The notes beneath the pieces were generated by a model. It was given only the letters and a program-made list of their open reading frames with translations, did not search any database and was not told where the DNA came from. A stretch of DNA of 64,000 nt from CAXBES01 sp963974915. Lineage in GTDB: Bacteria; Bacteroidota; Bacteroidia; Flavobacteriales; Flavobacteriaceae. Each line of letters opens with the position of its first letter. Position 1 is the stretch's first letter. Position numbers and translations under genes: made by a program. The DNA is taken from positions 62,001 through 126,000 of the forward strand of contig CAXBES010000003.1 of the NCBI GenBank assembly GCA_963974915.1. The letters run 5' to 3'. Positions 22,685 to 31,222 of this stretch are shown piece by piece.

Positions 22685-23542
22685 TTAAACGGCTTTTAGG
22701 CTCAAATCCATATTGTAAACAGAATGAGTTAATGCGCCACTCGAAATATAATCTACGCCACATTCGGCGTATTTTCGTGCAGTTTCCAGCGTAATTCCGC
22801 CACTGGATTCTGTAAGGCACTTATCTCCTATTAATTGAACAGCCTTTCTGGTGTCTTCATAATTAAAGTTATCTATCAAAATTCGATATACTCCGTCTGT
22901 TTTAAGTATTTCTTCTATTTCTGAAAGATCACGAGCTTCAACAATTATTTTAAGGTTCAAATTGTGATCCTTCAGGTATTGTTTAGTAGTTTCTATTGCC
23001 TTAGTGATTCCTCCACAAAAATCGATATGGTTATCCTTAAGCATGATCATATCGTAGAGTGCAAACCGGTGGTTCTCACCACCTCCAATTGTTACCGCCC
23101 ATTTTTCGAGGGCTCGAAGTCCGGGGGTTGTTTTTCGCGTATCGAGTATTTTTGTTTTGGTACCTTCCAGTAGTTCAACGTATTTGTTGGTCTTTGTTGC
23201 AATGGCACTCATTCGCTGCATCGCATTTAAAACCAAACGCTCAGACTTTAAAATAGACTGTGACAATCCGGATACATAAAAACAAATATCACCATGCTTT
23301 ACGCTCTCTCCATCATTGATCTTAATATCAAGTTTCAAACCCGGATCCACATAATCGAAGACTTGTCTGGCAAATTCGACACCGGCAATGATCCCCTCAT
23401 CCTTTACTAAAAGCTTTGCGGTACCAACGGCATCTTCAGGAATACATGCTAACGAACTATGGTCACCATCACCAACATCTTCGCGTATGGCATTGGCAAT
23501 AATTATGTCAATTTCCTTATTAAAACGTTTCTTTGAAATCAT
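22685..23542 (-). CDS. nadC: nicotinate-nucleotide diphosphorylase (carboxylating)
   Basis: A ~285-residue quinolinate phosphoribosyltransferase converting quinolinate and PRPP to nicotinate mononucleotide in NAD synthesis. Motifs: AIREDVGDGDHSSLACIP near the N-terminus, LDTRKTTPGLRALEKWAV (phosphate/quinolinate binding with Arg and Lys), GGGENHRFALYDMIMLKDNH, then IIVEARDLSEIEE, LIDNF and SSGGITLETARKYAECGVD. ATG 23542 (MISKKRFNKE) was chosen over 23551. No nadA or nadB is adjacent. Directly followed by the yihY-type gene. Confidence 0.96.
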   Translation of the reverse strand: MISKKRFNKEIDIIIANAIREDVGDGDHSSLACIPEDAVGTAKLLVKDEGIIAGVEFARQVFDYVDPGLKLDIKINDGESVKHGDICFYVSGLSQSILKSERLVLNAMQRMSAIATKTNKYVELLEGTKTKILDTRKTTPGLRALEKWAVTIGGGENHRFALYDMIMLKDNHIDFCGGITKAIETTKQYLKDHNLNLKIIVEARDLSEIEEILKTDGVYRILIDNFNYEDTRKAVQLIGDKCLTESSGGITLETARKYAECGVDYISSGALTHSVYNMDLSLKAV

Positions 23543-23649
23543 AGCAGGCAAATTTTAGCTAAAATAACAAAAAGAGTTGGCAGTTTAGGAGAAACTGAGA
23601 AACTTGCCTATTTTTTATCTTTGTATTTTTGACTTCTGAAAGCCTTATA

Positions 23650-24156
23650 ATGAAAATCACACTTCTTGCCATTGGTAAAACTGACGATAAAAACCTGCAG
23701 GTCTTAACCGAAAATTACAAAAAGCGACTGAAACATTATATTCCATTTAGCTTTGTGGTGATCCCGGATGTAAAAAGCGCCAAGAATCTTTCTGCACGTA
23801 TGTCGTCTAAAGCCTTAGCAGCTGCACAAGAGCTGCAAAAACAGGCCGAAGGCGAAGAAATATTGAAGAAAATTGAAACATCAGATACGGTAATACTACT
23901 CGATGAAAAAGGCAAATCTTACCATTCGGTTGCTTTTAGTGAGTTTCTTCAGAAGAAAATGAACAGCGGACTAAAAAACCTCGTCTTTGTTATTGGAGGG
24001 CCTTACGGATTTAGTGACAATGTATATCAACGGGCGAATGGCAAAATAGCGTTATCGCAAATGACATTTTCACACCAAATGGTACGGCTGTTTTTTATAG
24101 AACAGTTATACAGGGGATTTACGATCCTGAGAAATGAACCGTATCATCACAGATAA
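23650..24156 (+). CDS. rlmH: 23S rRNA (pseudouridine-1915-N3)-methyltransferase RlmH
   Basis: A SPOUT methylase that N3-methylates pseudouridine 1915 of 23S rRNA. It starts MKITLLAIGKTDDKNLQ; the knot region is VILLDEKGKSYHSVAFSEFL, FVIGGPYGFSDNVYQRANG and KIALSQMTFSHQMVRLFFIE, ending LRNEPYHHR. At 168 residues it is about 10 longer than the usual 155-159; the excess is an Ala-rich segment, ARMSSKALAAAQELQK, before GEEILKKIE. ATG 23650 matches family starts; the frame opens at 23629. Divergent from nadC. Confidence 0.95.
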   Translation: MKITLLAIGKTDDKNLQVLTENYKKRLKHYIPFSFVVIPDVKSAKNLSARMSSKALAAAQELQKQAEGEEILKKIETSDTVILLDEKGKSYHSVAFSEFLQKKMNSGLKNLVFVIGGPYGFSDNVYQRANGKIALSQMTFSHQMVRLFFIEQLYRGFTILRNEPYHHR

Positions 24157-24157
24157 A

Positions 24158-24667
24158 CTAACCCCGAATTTTTCGGTAGTCCTTATTTTTAGCAAAAAGG
24201 AGTTTATAGTTGTTGGTTCCTTCAAAGTTTGGCGGAATGGAAACTTCAATAGTTTTACCACCCTTTTGAAAAACTTTTATGATACTACCATCCCGGGTGC
24301 CCGAATCCTTCAATTTATACTTTAAATTCTTAATTTGAAGATCGAAAGCATCTAATAAGTTCTTATCCCTAAAGAGAATTTCGGTTGCTGTAGCTTTATC
24401 ATTTTCAGAAATATAGTGCGTAATAAAATAATAAGCATCTACGCCCGGACCGTAATTTGGCCTATCGAATACGAATTTCGCGTTTCCGTATTTTTCGTCG
24501 GTTTCATCAACACCCTGAAAGAAATACCACTTATTCGCACTTAAGTACTCCTCCACTTCCCCTAACCCTTTATCACATAAGTCTGTTAGCTGAGTAATAG
24601 TAATATTCTGGGCAAATAAATTACTTGAAAGGATAAATATTGATATAAAAAATATAAACTTCTTCAT
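24158..24667 (-). CDS. secreted protein of unknown function
   Basis: A 169-residue protein with a clear signal peptide, MKKFIFFISIFILSSNLFAQ, then a mixed alpha/beta domain: LTDLCDKGLGEVEEYLSANK, YFFQGVDETDEKYGNAKFVF and a C-terminal beta-rich part with IPPNFEGTNNYKLLFAKNKD. No family was recognised. It is convergent with rlmH, the two stops being adjacent (24156/24158). It could be an envelope or outer-membrane-associated protein; nothing more can be said. Confidence 0.65.
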   Translation of the reverse strand: MKKFIFFISIFILSSNLFAQNITITQLTDLCDKGLGEVEEYLSANKWYFFQGVDETDEKYGNAKFVFDRPNYGPGVDAYYFITHYISENDKATATEILFRDKNLLDAFDLQIKNLKYKLKDSGTRDGSIIKVFQKGGKTIEVSIPPNFEGTNNYKLLFAKNKDYRKIRG

Positions 24668-24761
24668 TTCCACTTTTTAGTCATTTCTATCAAGAAAGAT
24701 GCCTAAAACCATTTTCACAGGTTGACACAATAATTCTTACAGCAATAATACTAAAAATTAT

Positions 24762-25079
24762 TTATGTGAAACCTATCCAAAGGCAGTCAATAGCATCTGT
24801 GACCATATGAAATAATAATCCCAAAGCAATTATGCGGGTTTTTTTTATAAAAAATAACACAAAATATCCTGCAATTGCAATATACGAATGTAAAGGATGA
24901 AACCCTATACTACAACGATCGGGATCAAAAAGAGGGGTTGCCAAGAGATGATCGAGATCTACTAACATCGTCGCGATTAATATTAACCAGGTCATTTTCC
25001 AATTGTTTCTGAAAAACACCCATGCAATGAGCCCGGGTACTAAAAAATGTAACGAATAATGAATCAATGTTTGCAACAT
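24762..25079 (-). CDS. DUF6122 family small membrane protein
   Basis: A 105-residue protein with three to four TM segments: LIHYSLHFLVPGLIAWVFF, MTWLILIATMLVDLDHLLA and IAIAGYFVLFFIKKTRIIAL, ending GLLFHMVTDAIDCLWI. The conserved acidic/His positions DLDHLLATP, FHPLHS and HMVTDAIDC resemble the metal-dependent membrane hydrolase YdjM/DUF457 type, on a smaller scale. Matches the Flavobacteria DUF6122 family. It is 10 nt downstream of an ECF sigma gene on the same strand. Confidence 0.82.
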   Translation of the reverse strand: MLQTLIHYSLHFLVPGLIAWVFFRNNWKMTWLILIATMLVDLDHLLATPLFDPDRCSIGFHPLHSYIAIAGYFVLFFIKKTRIIALGLLFHMVTDAIDCLWIGFT

Positions 25080-25089
25080 TTTCCTTTTT

Positions 25090-26328
25090 TTAGCTCTGAA
25101 ACTTCAGTTTTTTCTTTATAAGGTATTCTCTCTCTGCGTTATTTACCACAATATTTATAGCCAGCTCTAAACTTAATAATGCTTTTTCGATCTTGTTCTG
25201 TTCTTTATAATTTTCGGCCATAACTCCATAATATAAATACGCGCGCTTCCCTAAGCTCGCAGGTTCAATATTAATTAATAATTGGTTCGCCTCCTTGTAA
25301 TTCTGTAACTGAATTTGAACAATAGCAATATGTAAGGCCGTAATAGCAGACGGCTGCATTTGGTACAATTTGTTGTACCACATTAAGATCTTTTGCCAAT
25401 TGGTATCTTTATAGGATGGCGCTTTTATATGTTCAGAAGCTATAGCAGCTTCATAGTGATAGTGTGAAAACCGATTATTGATAACGGCTTTGTTCATCGC
25501 CTCATTTCCTAAATGGATAAAGGGTACATGCCATGTTGAGCGATCCTGATTTTCCAGATCAATAATTTCTTGTTCCTTACTCACCTTACTATCCAATCTG
25601 GCCGAATGGAAACACATTAACGCAAATAATGCATAGCAGTCGGCGGCTCTTGTCTTGGGGTTTTTGAGCAGTATCTGACATAAACGCATTGCCTCACCGC
25701 AAAGTTCTGTTCTCACTAGTATATCTGTTCTGTTAGAATGAAAGCCCTCATTAAAAATAAGATACAGCACTTCTAATACACTTTCAATACGCCTGGGAAG
25801 TTCTTCCCCTACGGGTATTTTAAACAGTATATTTTTTTTCTGAATAGTTTTACGAGCTCTACTCAGTCTTTTTTTTATTGTTTCTTCTTTTGACAGTAAA
25901 GCTGAAGCGATTTCGGTAGCATTAAACCCCGAGATGGTCCTAAGGGAAAAAGCGATTCGGTCACTTTTAGACAGCGAAGGATGGCAAGCGGTAAAGATCA
26001 TTCGAAGTTGGCTATCGGCAATTTCGGAGTCCAGAAAAAGATCGTTAACTGCCATTGCATCCTGACTCGCGCTAACTTGCGGAACTCTTTTACGTTCCGA
26101 ATTCAGTTTTCTGAAAATATCCAGAACTCTGTTCTTAGCTGCCTTCGTAAGCCATGCTTCAGGATTTTGGGGAGGCTTTTTTTTCCAGGAAAGCGTCGCC
26201 TTCACAAAGGTATCCTGAACAGCATCTTCGATAGTTTCCAGATGTGATAATCCAAAGATCCGCGTTAAAACAGAGACCATCTTTCCGTAGTGATGCCGAA
26301 AAAGATGGTCTATGAGTTTTGGTTCCAT
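25090..26328 (-). CDS. RNA polymerase ECF sigma factor with C-terminal TPR-like extension (ECF42/SigJ-like, DUF6596)
   Basis: A 412-residue sigma factor. Residues ~1-170 carry sigma2 (RHHYGKMVSVLTRIFGLSHL, then EDAVQDTFVKA, AWLTKAAKNRVLDIFRK) and sigma4 (FSLRTISGFNATEIASALLS, KEETIKKRLSRARKTIQKK). The rest is the DUF6596 and TPR-like C-terminal region (VLEVLYLIFNEGFHSN, then ADCYALFALMCFHSARLDSK), which in this group is thought to replace a separate anti-sigma factor. The start overlaps the stop of the YCII gene by one base (TAATG). This sigma-YCII pairing is the hallmark of ECF42 loci. Confidence 0.93.
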   Translation of the reverse strand: MEPKLIDHLFRHHYGKMVSVLTRIFGLSHLETIEDAVQDTFVKATLSWKKKPPQNPEAWLTKAAKNRVLDIFRKLNSERKRVPQVSASQDAMAVNDLFLDSEIADSQLRMIFTACHPSLSKSDRIAFSLRTISGFNATEIASALLSKEETIKKRLSRARKTIQKKNILFKIPVGEELPRRIESVLEVLYLIFNEGFHSNRTDILVRTELCGEAMRLCQILLKNPKTRAADCYALFALMCFHSARLDSKVSKEQEIIDLENQDRSTWHVPFIHLGNEAMNKAVINNRFSHYHYEAAIASEHIKAPSYKDTNWQKILMWYNKLYQMQPSAITALHIAIVQIQLQNYKEANQLLINIEPASLGKRAYLYYGVMAENYKEQNKIEKALLSLELAINIVVNNAEREYLIKKKLKFQS

Positions 26329-26675
26329 TATCGATCGAAAACCATAATTTCACGAATTTCAACAGTGCCTCCCAGATCGAAATCGGGGAAATCCTGCGCG
26401 ATCTTTTCAACCTCATCGAAGTTATTAGCAGCCACTAAATAGTATCCGCCTATGAGCTCTTTTACTTCCGCAGACGCCATATCGGTTACTGTTCGTTCTT
26501 GTCCGGAGATCCGTCTCACGTTCGGTTCGAGCGCATTTCCTCCTCGTAAAACACCTTCTTTTTCCATTTTTTCTCCCCAGGCAAACCATTTACCCATTCT
26601 TCCTTGTAGTTCTTCTGGAGATAAGCCTAAAGCAGCGTAGTCTGCCCCAATAAAAATCATCATAAATTCTTTCAT
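26328..26675 (-). CDS. YCII/DGPF domain protein, partner of the ECF sigma factor
   Basis: A 115-residue YCII-related protein starting MKEFMMIFIGADYAALGLSP, with GKWFAWGEKMEKEGVLRGG and a C-terminal segment with GYYLVAANNFDEVEKIAQ and FPDFDLGGTVEIREI. The fold is ferredoxin-like; the DGPF signature is not strictly kept. In other ECF42 loci such proteins are co-transcribed and are regulated by the sigma factor. Its stop codon overlaps the sigma start, so the two are translationally linked. Role unproved. Confidence 0.88.
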   Translation of the reverse strand: MKEFMMIFIGADYAALGLSPEELQGRMGKWFAWGEKMEKEGVLRGGNALEPNVRRISGQERTVTDMASAEVKELIGGYYLVAANNFDEVEKIAQDFPDFDLGGTVEIREIMVFDR

Positions 26676-26784
26676 AATAGTTGGTTTAAATTAAACATTC
26701 ATCTATAAGACGAATCCAACATGAAAAACGGGGACACATTGTTTCCTTTTTTCAGAAATAAAGATAAAGAAATGTGAAACAACT

Positions 26785-28140
26785 CTACATAAAACGTTTA
26801 AGCAACTTTAATTTCCACTTAGCGTAGGGAGCATATTTTAACGGTAGCTCAAACCAAGTTGGCTTGTTAAGGACACTTTTATAGTGCGTAAAAGCTTTAA
26901 AACCTGCAACACCATGATAATTTCCTATACCACTATTGCCAACACCTCCAAAGGGTAACTTCGGATTAGAAATATGCATGACTGCGTCATTCACCGCACC
27001 CCCTCCAAAAGAGATCTTACGTTCAATTTTCTTTCGCGACTTAGAACTACTCGTAAACACATAACACGATAGTGGCTTAGATAGTTCATTTACCTTGTCA
27101 ATCGCTTTGTCCAAGTCTGTATAACTAATTACCGGTAATATAGGTCCGAAGATCTCTTCCTGCATTACCGCATCTTCAAAACTAACATCCTGCATGATCG
27201 TAGGTTCCATATATCGTTCCGCTTTATCCACTTTTCCTCCATGATAGATCTTATCCTGAATGAGCAACTTTTGTAATCTTTCAAAATTATCATCATTAAT
27301 TATCTGAAGATAATTATCATTGTGAAACGCATAATTAGCATCTATTATCTCCTTTTTTGCAAGCTTCAGAAATTCCTTTTGCACACTTTCATGGACCATC
27401 ACATAATCTGGTGCGATGCACGACTGACCCGCATTTAAGAATTTCGCCCAGATCATTCGTTTGGCAGTCATTTTCAGATTTGCATCTTCTGTAACGAATG
27501 TTGGACTTTTTCCTCCCATCTCTAAAGTTACCGGTGTTAAATTTTGGGCGGCAGCCTTGTAAACGATTTTTCCAACCTTAGTGCTTCCCGTAAAGAAGAT
27601 CTTATCGAATTTTTGTTTTAACAATTCGGTCGTCTCCGGAATACCCCCTTCAACAACGGTGAAAAATTCCGACTTAAAGTACTTTGCCACTAAATTAGCC
27701 ATCAGTGCGGAAGTGTTTTTTGGTAATTCACTTGGCTTTAAAACCACCGTATTACCGGCGACTATTGCTGCAATGGCGGGAGCTAATGATAATTGATAAG
27801 GATAGTTCCATGCGCCAATAACCAAACATACCCCTAAGGGTTCCGGAATTATATAACTACTTGCGGGAAAATTAGCAATATTAGTAGACACCCTCCTGGT
27901 TCGCGACCATCGCTTACATTTTTTGATTGCCTCATCTATGTCATGATAAACCAGAGCCAATTCACTTAGGTAATTCTCAAAACTACTCTTCTTAAAATCT
28001 TTGTAAATCGCTTCATGCAATGCCTCTTCGTTTTCCTGAAGCATTTTTTTAAAAGTCTTTAATTGATTTATTCTGAAAGTGACGTCTTTTGTTTTATGGA
28101 TATTAAAAAATTGACGCTGTGCAGCAATAATCTTTTGCAT
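26785..28140 (-). CDS. aldehyde dehydrogenase family protein (ALDH3-like)
   Basis: A 451-residue NAD(P)-dependent aldehyde dehydrogenase. The nucleotide-binding region has EPLGVCLVIGAWNYPYQLSL, VVLKPSELPKNTSA and FFTGSTKVGKIVYKAAAQNL. The catalytic Glu is in TLEMGGKSPTF and the catalytic Cys in NAGQSCIAPDYVMVHE. The C-terminal NLYxxx region has EEIFGPILPVISY, KLPFGGVGNSGIGNYHG and YHGVAGFKAFTHYKSVLNK. Length of ~450 places it with class 3 (fatty-aldehyde type), which lack the ~50-residue N-terminal extension of class 1/2. The physiological substrate is unknown. Solitary gene, no operon partner. Confidence 0.94.
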   Translation of the reverse strand: MQKIIAAQRQFFNIHKTKDVTFRINQLKTFKKMLQENEEALHEAIYKDFKKSSFENYLSELALVYHDIDEAIKKCKRWSRTRRVSTNIANFPASSYIIPEPLGVCLVIGAWNYPYQLSLAPAIAAIVAGNTVVLKPSELPKNTSALMANLVAKYFKSEFFTVVEGGIPETTELLKQKFDKIFFTGSTKVGKIVYKAAAQNLTPVTLEMGGKSPTFVTEDANLKMTAKRMIWAKFLNAGQSCIAPDYVMVHESVQKEFLKLAKKEIIDANYAFHNDNYLQIINDDNFERLQKLLIQDKIYHGGKVDKAERYMEPTIMQDVSFEDAVMQEEIFGPILPVISYTDLDKAIDKVNELSKPLSCYVFTSSSKSRKKIERKISFGGGAVNDAVMHISNPKLPFGGVGNSGIGNYHGVAGFKAFTHYKSVLNKPTWFELPLKYAPYAKWKLKLLKRFM

Positions 28141-28333
28141 AGTTATATATATTGAGGTTCTTTCCGAAGCAAATAATTACTTCATAAATAACACATATAT
28201 AAAATTAAGGGAACGAACTTAGAGTTCTGTTAAAGAAAAGCGAAAAGAAACCGATCAAGCAGAATAAGGAAGATGTTGAGATCCCAATACTATTGAAATA
28301 TCAAAAATCTAAGTTTAATTATAGAGAATTAAA

Positions 28334-29101
28334 TCAACCTCGATCGCGGTTTAGGACCTTGTATTCTTCATAACACTCACTAATGGCATCGAGAATTTGA
28401 AGATCGTTCGCGGTTTTAATGAAATCTGCAGAGTAGTTGCACTTGTTCATTATTTCATCAATATCTACACGTTCCAATTGCAGTACTGCCATAAGAGTTT
28501 CCCTGTCAAATTTACTTTGAAGTAAATTCCTAATAGCATCATCCTCTTTCATTTGCCTCAATTTGCGCATCTGTTTGGGACGTTTTCCGAAGACATTATA
28601 TAGGAAATCTGCCGGATTAAAAATAGCACTTAACACTTTGTTTACCGCACCCGGCTGATTACTACCACCTTCATAACCTGAGCCCAAACCGGCAATTCTA
28701 TAGCGGTAATTATCGTAAATAGGAATAGTTCGCGCATCAACCTCAACATAACCCGTAAGTTGCACCGGACGAACAACAACTTCTTCCAAAGCAATACCTA
28801 ATTCGGTCATTTTAACTTTAATGTCACCAAATTTTAGCCAGTCGTTGGTTACTCTAACTCTAATCGACTTAAAGCCGAGATATGAGAAGTACAGCGTATC
28901 GTTAACCGCAGCCCGGATTTCAAAATCTCCTTCCGAATCGGTCGTTGTTCCCTTCACACTGTTCAGGTTTACAATATTTACATTCTCGAGCGCTACGTCG
29001 TTAGCATCGTTTAACACCTTCCCTTTAATGGCATGATCTTCCTGAGAAAATGCCGTAAAGGTAATTAAGGATAGTAATAGAAATATGTAACTTCTTTTCA
29101 T
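28334..29101 (-). CDS. CarboxypepD_reg-like domain secreted protein
   Basis: A 255-residue exported protein. Signal peptide MKRSYIFLLLSLITFTAFSQ, then a carboxypeptidase-regulatory-like beta-sandwich, GKVLNDANDVALENVNIVNL, with TTTDSEGDFEIRAAVNDTLY and FSYLGFKSIRVRV, as in the plug-side domain of TonB receptors. After it, residues 130-255 form a helical, charged region (QMRKLRQMKEDDAIRNLLQS, then MAVLQLERVDIDEIMNKC) that is not the TonB barrel. Thus it is a stand-alone secreted protein. ATG 29101 fits the signal; the frame opens at 29140. Function unknown. Confidence 0.82.
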   Translation of the reverse strand: MKRSYIFLLLSLITFTAFSQEDHAIKGKVLNDANDVALENVNIVNLNSVKGTTTDSEGDFEIRAAVNDTLYFSYLGFKSIRVRVTNDWLKFGDIKVKMTELGIALEEVVVRPVQLTGYVEVDARTIPIYDNYRYRIAGLGSGYEGGSNQPGAVNKVLSAIFNPADFLYNVFGKRPKQMRKLRQMKEDDAIRNLLQSKFDRETLMAVLQLERVDIDEIMNKCNYSADFIKTANDLQILDAISECYEEYKVLNRDRG

Positions 29102-29175
29102 AGCTTTCATACAAATGTACATATTAGATGGTAAATTCATGTAAAAGTTTAGTTAACGCCTCACATTTTTAGCTA

Positions 29176-31008
29176 TTACGCTCTTCTTCTGCGTTTTCCA
29201 CCCGTTCCACTCGTATCCGGTTTAGACTTTCCACGTCGTTTCCCGGAGAATTTAGGTTTGTTCTCACCTTCAAATCCGCCGTCACGTTTTTTATATCCGC
29301 CACGATCACTTCCACCGGTACGTCCGCGTTTTTTAAATCCGCCGCGATCATCACCGCTTCTTCCACGACCTCCGCTTCTTCCTTTTCCACGTCCGCGTCC
29401 GCGGTCTCTTCCGCCACGACCTTTATCTTCAGAAATTTCTACGGAAACGCGTCTTCCTTCCAACTGAAAATCGCTAAAAACACTAAGAACCAACTCTTTG
29501 TGTTTATCATCGGTGTTAAAAAATGAAAAACTATCTTTTACATCAACCTTATAAACATCATCTTTCCCAAGTTGAAGCAGATCACGAAGAAAATCTTTAA
29601 GACTCATCCAGTCGAAATCGTCCTTACCACCAATGTTTATAAAGTAACGAGTACTGTCTTTTTGATCTTCGGCGTAACTTCCTCCTTCAATATTCAGATC
29701 TTTCGATTTTTTATAGTAATTGTTAAATCGTGTAAACTCTACCGAAAAGAATTTTTTGATCAATTCTTCCTTTGTAAAGTCTTTTAAAACTTCGTTTAAC
29801 TTCGGAAGGTGGATATCAATATCGTGATTAATTTCAGTATCCTTGATATTATTCGCTAAATGATATAGTTGTTTCTCACATATTTCGTCTCCCGAAGGAA
29901 TCTCTTTTTTCTCAAATTTCTGCTGAATCATCTTCTCGATGCTCGAAATCTTTCGAACTTCACTCTTAGAAACAATGACCATCGAAACCCCAGTCTTACC
30001 GGCACGTCCCGTACGTCCGCTACGGTGAGTATAGGTTTCAATTTCATCGGGAAGCTGATAGTTAATTACGTGTGTAATATCATCAACATCAATACCCCGG
30101 GCGGCAACATCGGTGGCAACCATCATTTGGATCTGACGCGTACGAAACTGCTTCATTACGATGTCTCGTTGATTCTGACTTAGATCTCCGTGTATAGCTC
30201 CTGCGCTGTAACCATCTGAAATTAGCTGCTCTGCAACTTTTTGAGTGTCGCGTTTTGTTCTACAAAAAACCACAGAAAATATATCCGGATTGGCATCTGC
30301 CAATCGTTTTAATGCCGAATAACGATCGCGCGCATTTACCAAATAGTATTCATGAGATACTTGATTGGATCCCATATTCTTTGACCCTACTGTTACTTCA
30401 ACAGGGTTATACATAAATTTTTTGGCGATCGCAGACACCTCTTTTGGCATGGTCGCACTAAAAAGCCATGTACTTTTATCTTCAGGAGAGTGTGATAAAA
30501 TATCGGTGATGTCTTCATAGAATCCCATATTTAACATCTCATCGGCTTCATCGAGTACACAGTATTCGATCTTGGAAATATCGATCATTCTACGACCGAT
30601 CATATCTTTCATTCTTCCCGGAGTAGCTACAATAATTTGCGCTCCTTTTTTAATTTGTTTTGCTTGCTCGGTAATACTCGCACCTCCATAGATCGCAACC
30701 ACATTAAGCCCTTTCATATGCTTTCCGTAGTTATCCATCTCATTGGTGATCTGCATACACAATTCACGTGTTGGGGATAAAATTAGCCCCTGCGTAGTGC
30801 GGCTATCAACATTAATCTTTTGCAGCATAGGAAATCCAAACGCAGCCGTTTTACCGGTCCCTGTTTGAGCCAATGCTACAAAATCTGTATCTTCATTTAA
30901 TAAAATTGGAATTGATTTTTCCTGAACTTCACTCGGGGTTTCGAAGCCCATATCGGAAATTGCCTGTAATAGTGTATCGTTAAGACCTAACGATTTAAAT
31001 TTAGTCAT
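29176..31008 (-). CDS. DEAD-box RNA helicase with RGG-type C-terminal tail
   Basis: A 610-residue RNA helicase of the CsdA/DeaD group. The core has FVALAQTGTGKTAAFGFPML (motif I), PTRELCMQI, VATPGRMKDM, VLDEADEMLNMGF (DEAD), LFSATMP, and in lobe 2 TDVAARGIDVDD and HRSGRTGRAG (motif VI). Residues ~450-520 fit the DbpA RNA-binding RRM (YFINIGGKDDFDWMSLKDFL, DSFSFFNTDDK). The last ~85 residues are an Arg/Gly/Lys-rich tail (GRGGRDRGRGRGKGRSGG and KKRGRTGG units), probably RNA binding and disordered. A ~130-nt structured leader precedes the gene. Confidence 0.95.
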   Translation of the reverse strand: MTKFKSLGLNDTLLQAISDMGFETPSEVQEKSIPILLNEDTDFVALAQTGTGKTAAFGFPMLQKINVDSRTTQGLILSPTRELCMQITNEMDNYGKHMKGLNVVAIYGGASITEQAKQIKKGAQIIVATPGRMKDMIGRRMIDISKIEYCVLDEADEMLNMGFYEDITDILSHSPEDKSTWLFSATMPKEVSAIAKKFMYNPVEVTVGSKNMGSNQVSHEYYLVNARDRYSALKRLADANPDIFSVVFCRTKRDTQKVAEQLISDGYSAGAIHGDLSQNQRDIVMKQFRTRQIQMMVATDVAARGIDVDDITHVINYQLPDEIETYTHRSGRTGRAGKTGVSMVIVSKSEVRKISSIEKMIQQKFEKKEIPSGDEICEKQLYHLANNIKDTEINHDIDIHLPKLNEVLKDFTKEELIKKFFSVEFTRFNNYYKKSKDLNIEGGSYAEDQKDSTRYFINIGGKDDFDWMSLKDFLRDLLQLGKDDVYKVDVKDSFSFFNTDDKHKELVLSVFSDFQLEGRRVSVEISEDKGRGGRDRGRGRGKGRSGGRGRSGDDRGGFKKRGRTGGSDRGGYKKRDGGFEGENKPKFSGKRRGKSKPDTSGTGGKRRRRA

Positions 31009-31020
31009 AGTAATATATAT

Positions 31021-31060
31021 GTTTATTTGTGTGCCTTGGGGAAGCTATCGACAAATAAAC
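31021..31060 (-). promoter_or_regulatory. hairpin in the DEAD-box helicase leader
   Basis: GTTTATTTGT (31021-31030) and ACAAATAAAC (31051-31060) are perfect 10-bp inverted repeats around a 20-nt loop, ending 12 nt before the helicase ATG. A second short hairpin CCTCA-CCC-TGAGG lies at 31084-31096. An A/U-rich stem so close to the start could modulate translation with temperature; that is an inference. Confidence 0.5.
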
Positions 31061-31144
31061 CTACGACTTCTCACTTTGCACTACCTCACCCTGAGGATTT
31101 TCTACAAAACCGGTGCTAATTTTACAGCCCTGATTTTGAAGGCG

Positions 31145-31152
31145 CAAAGGTA
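31145..31152 (-). promoter_or_regulatory. -7 element of the DEAD-box helicase promoter
   Basis: The minus strand reads TACCTTTG here, matching TAnnTTTG. No convincing -33 element was found. The predicted transcript start gives a leader of ~130 nt, long for this window. Confidence 0.5.
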
Positions 31153-31222
31153 CGCTTTAATTTAGAATAAATAAGCAAGCCTTAACAAATAGTTGTGATA
31201 GAGACGAAAACACCCGGAAAAT

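Noticed and set aside
29169..29467. Proline-rich plus-strand and Glu/Val-rich minus-strand frames
   Set aside because: They are shadows of the Arg/Gly-rich C-terminal tail of the helicase, which leaves alternative frames open.
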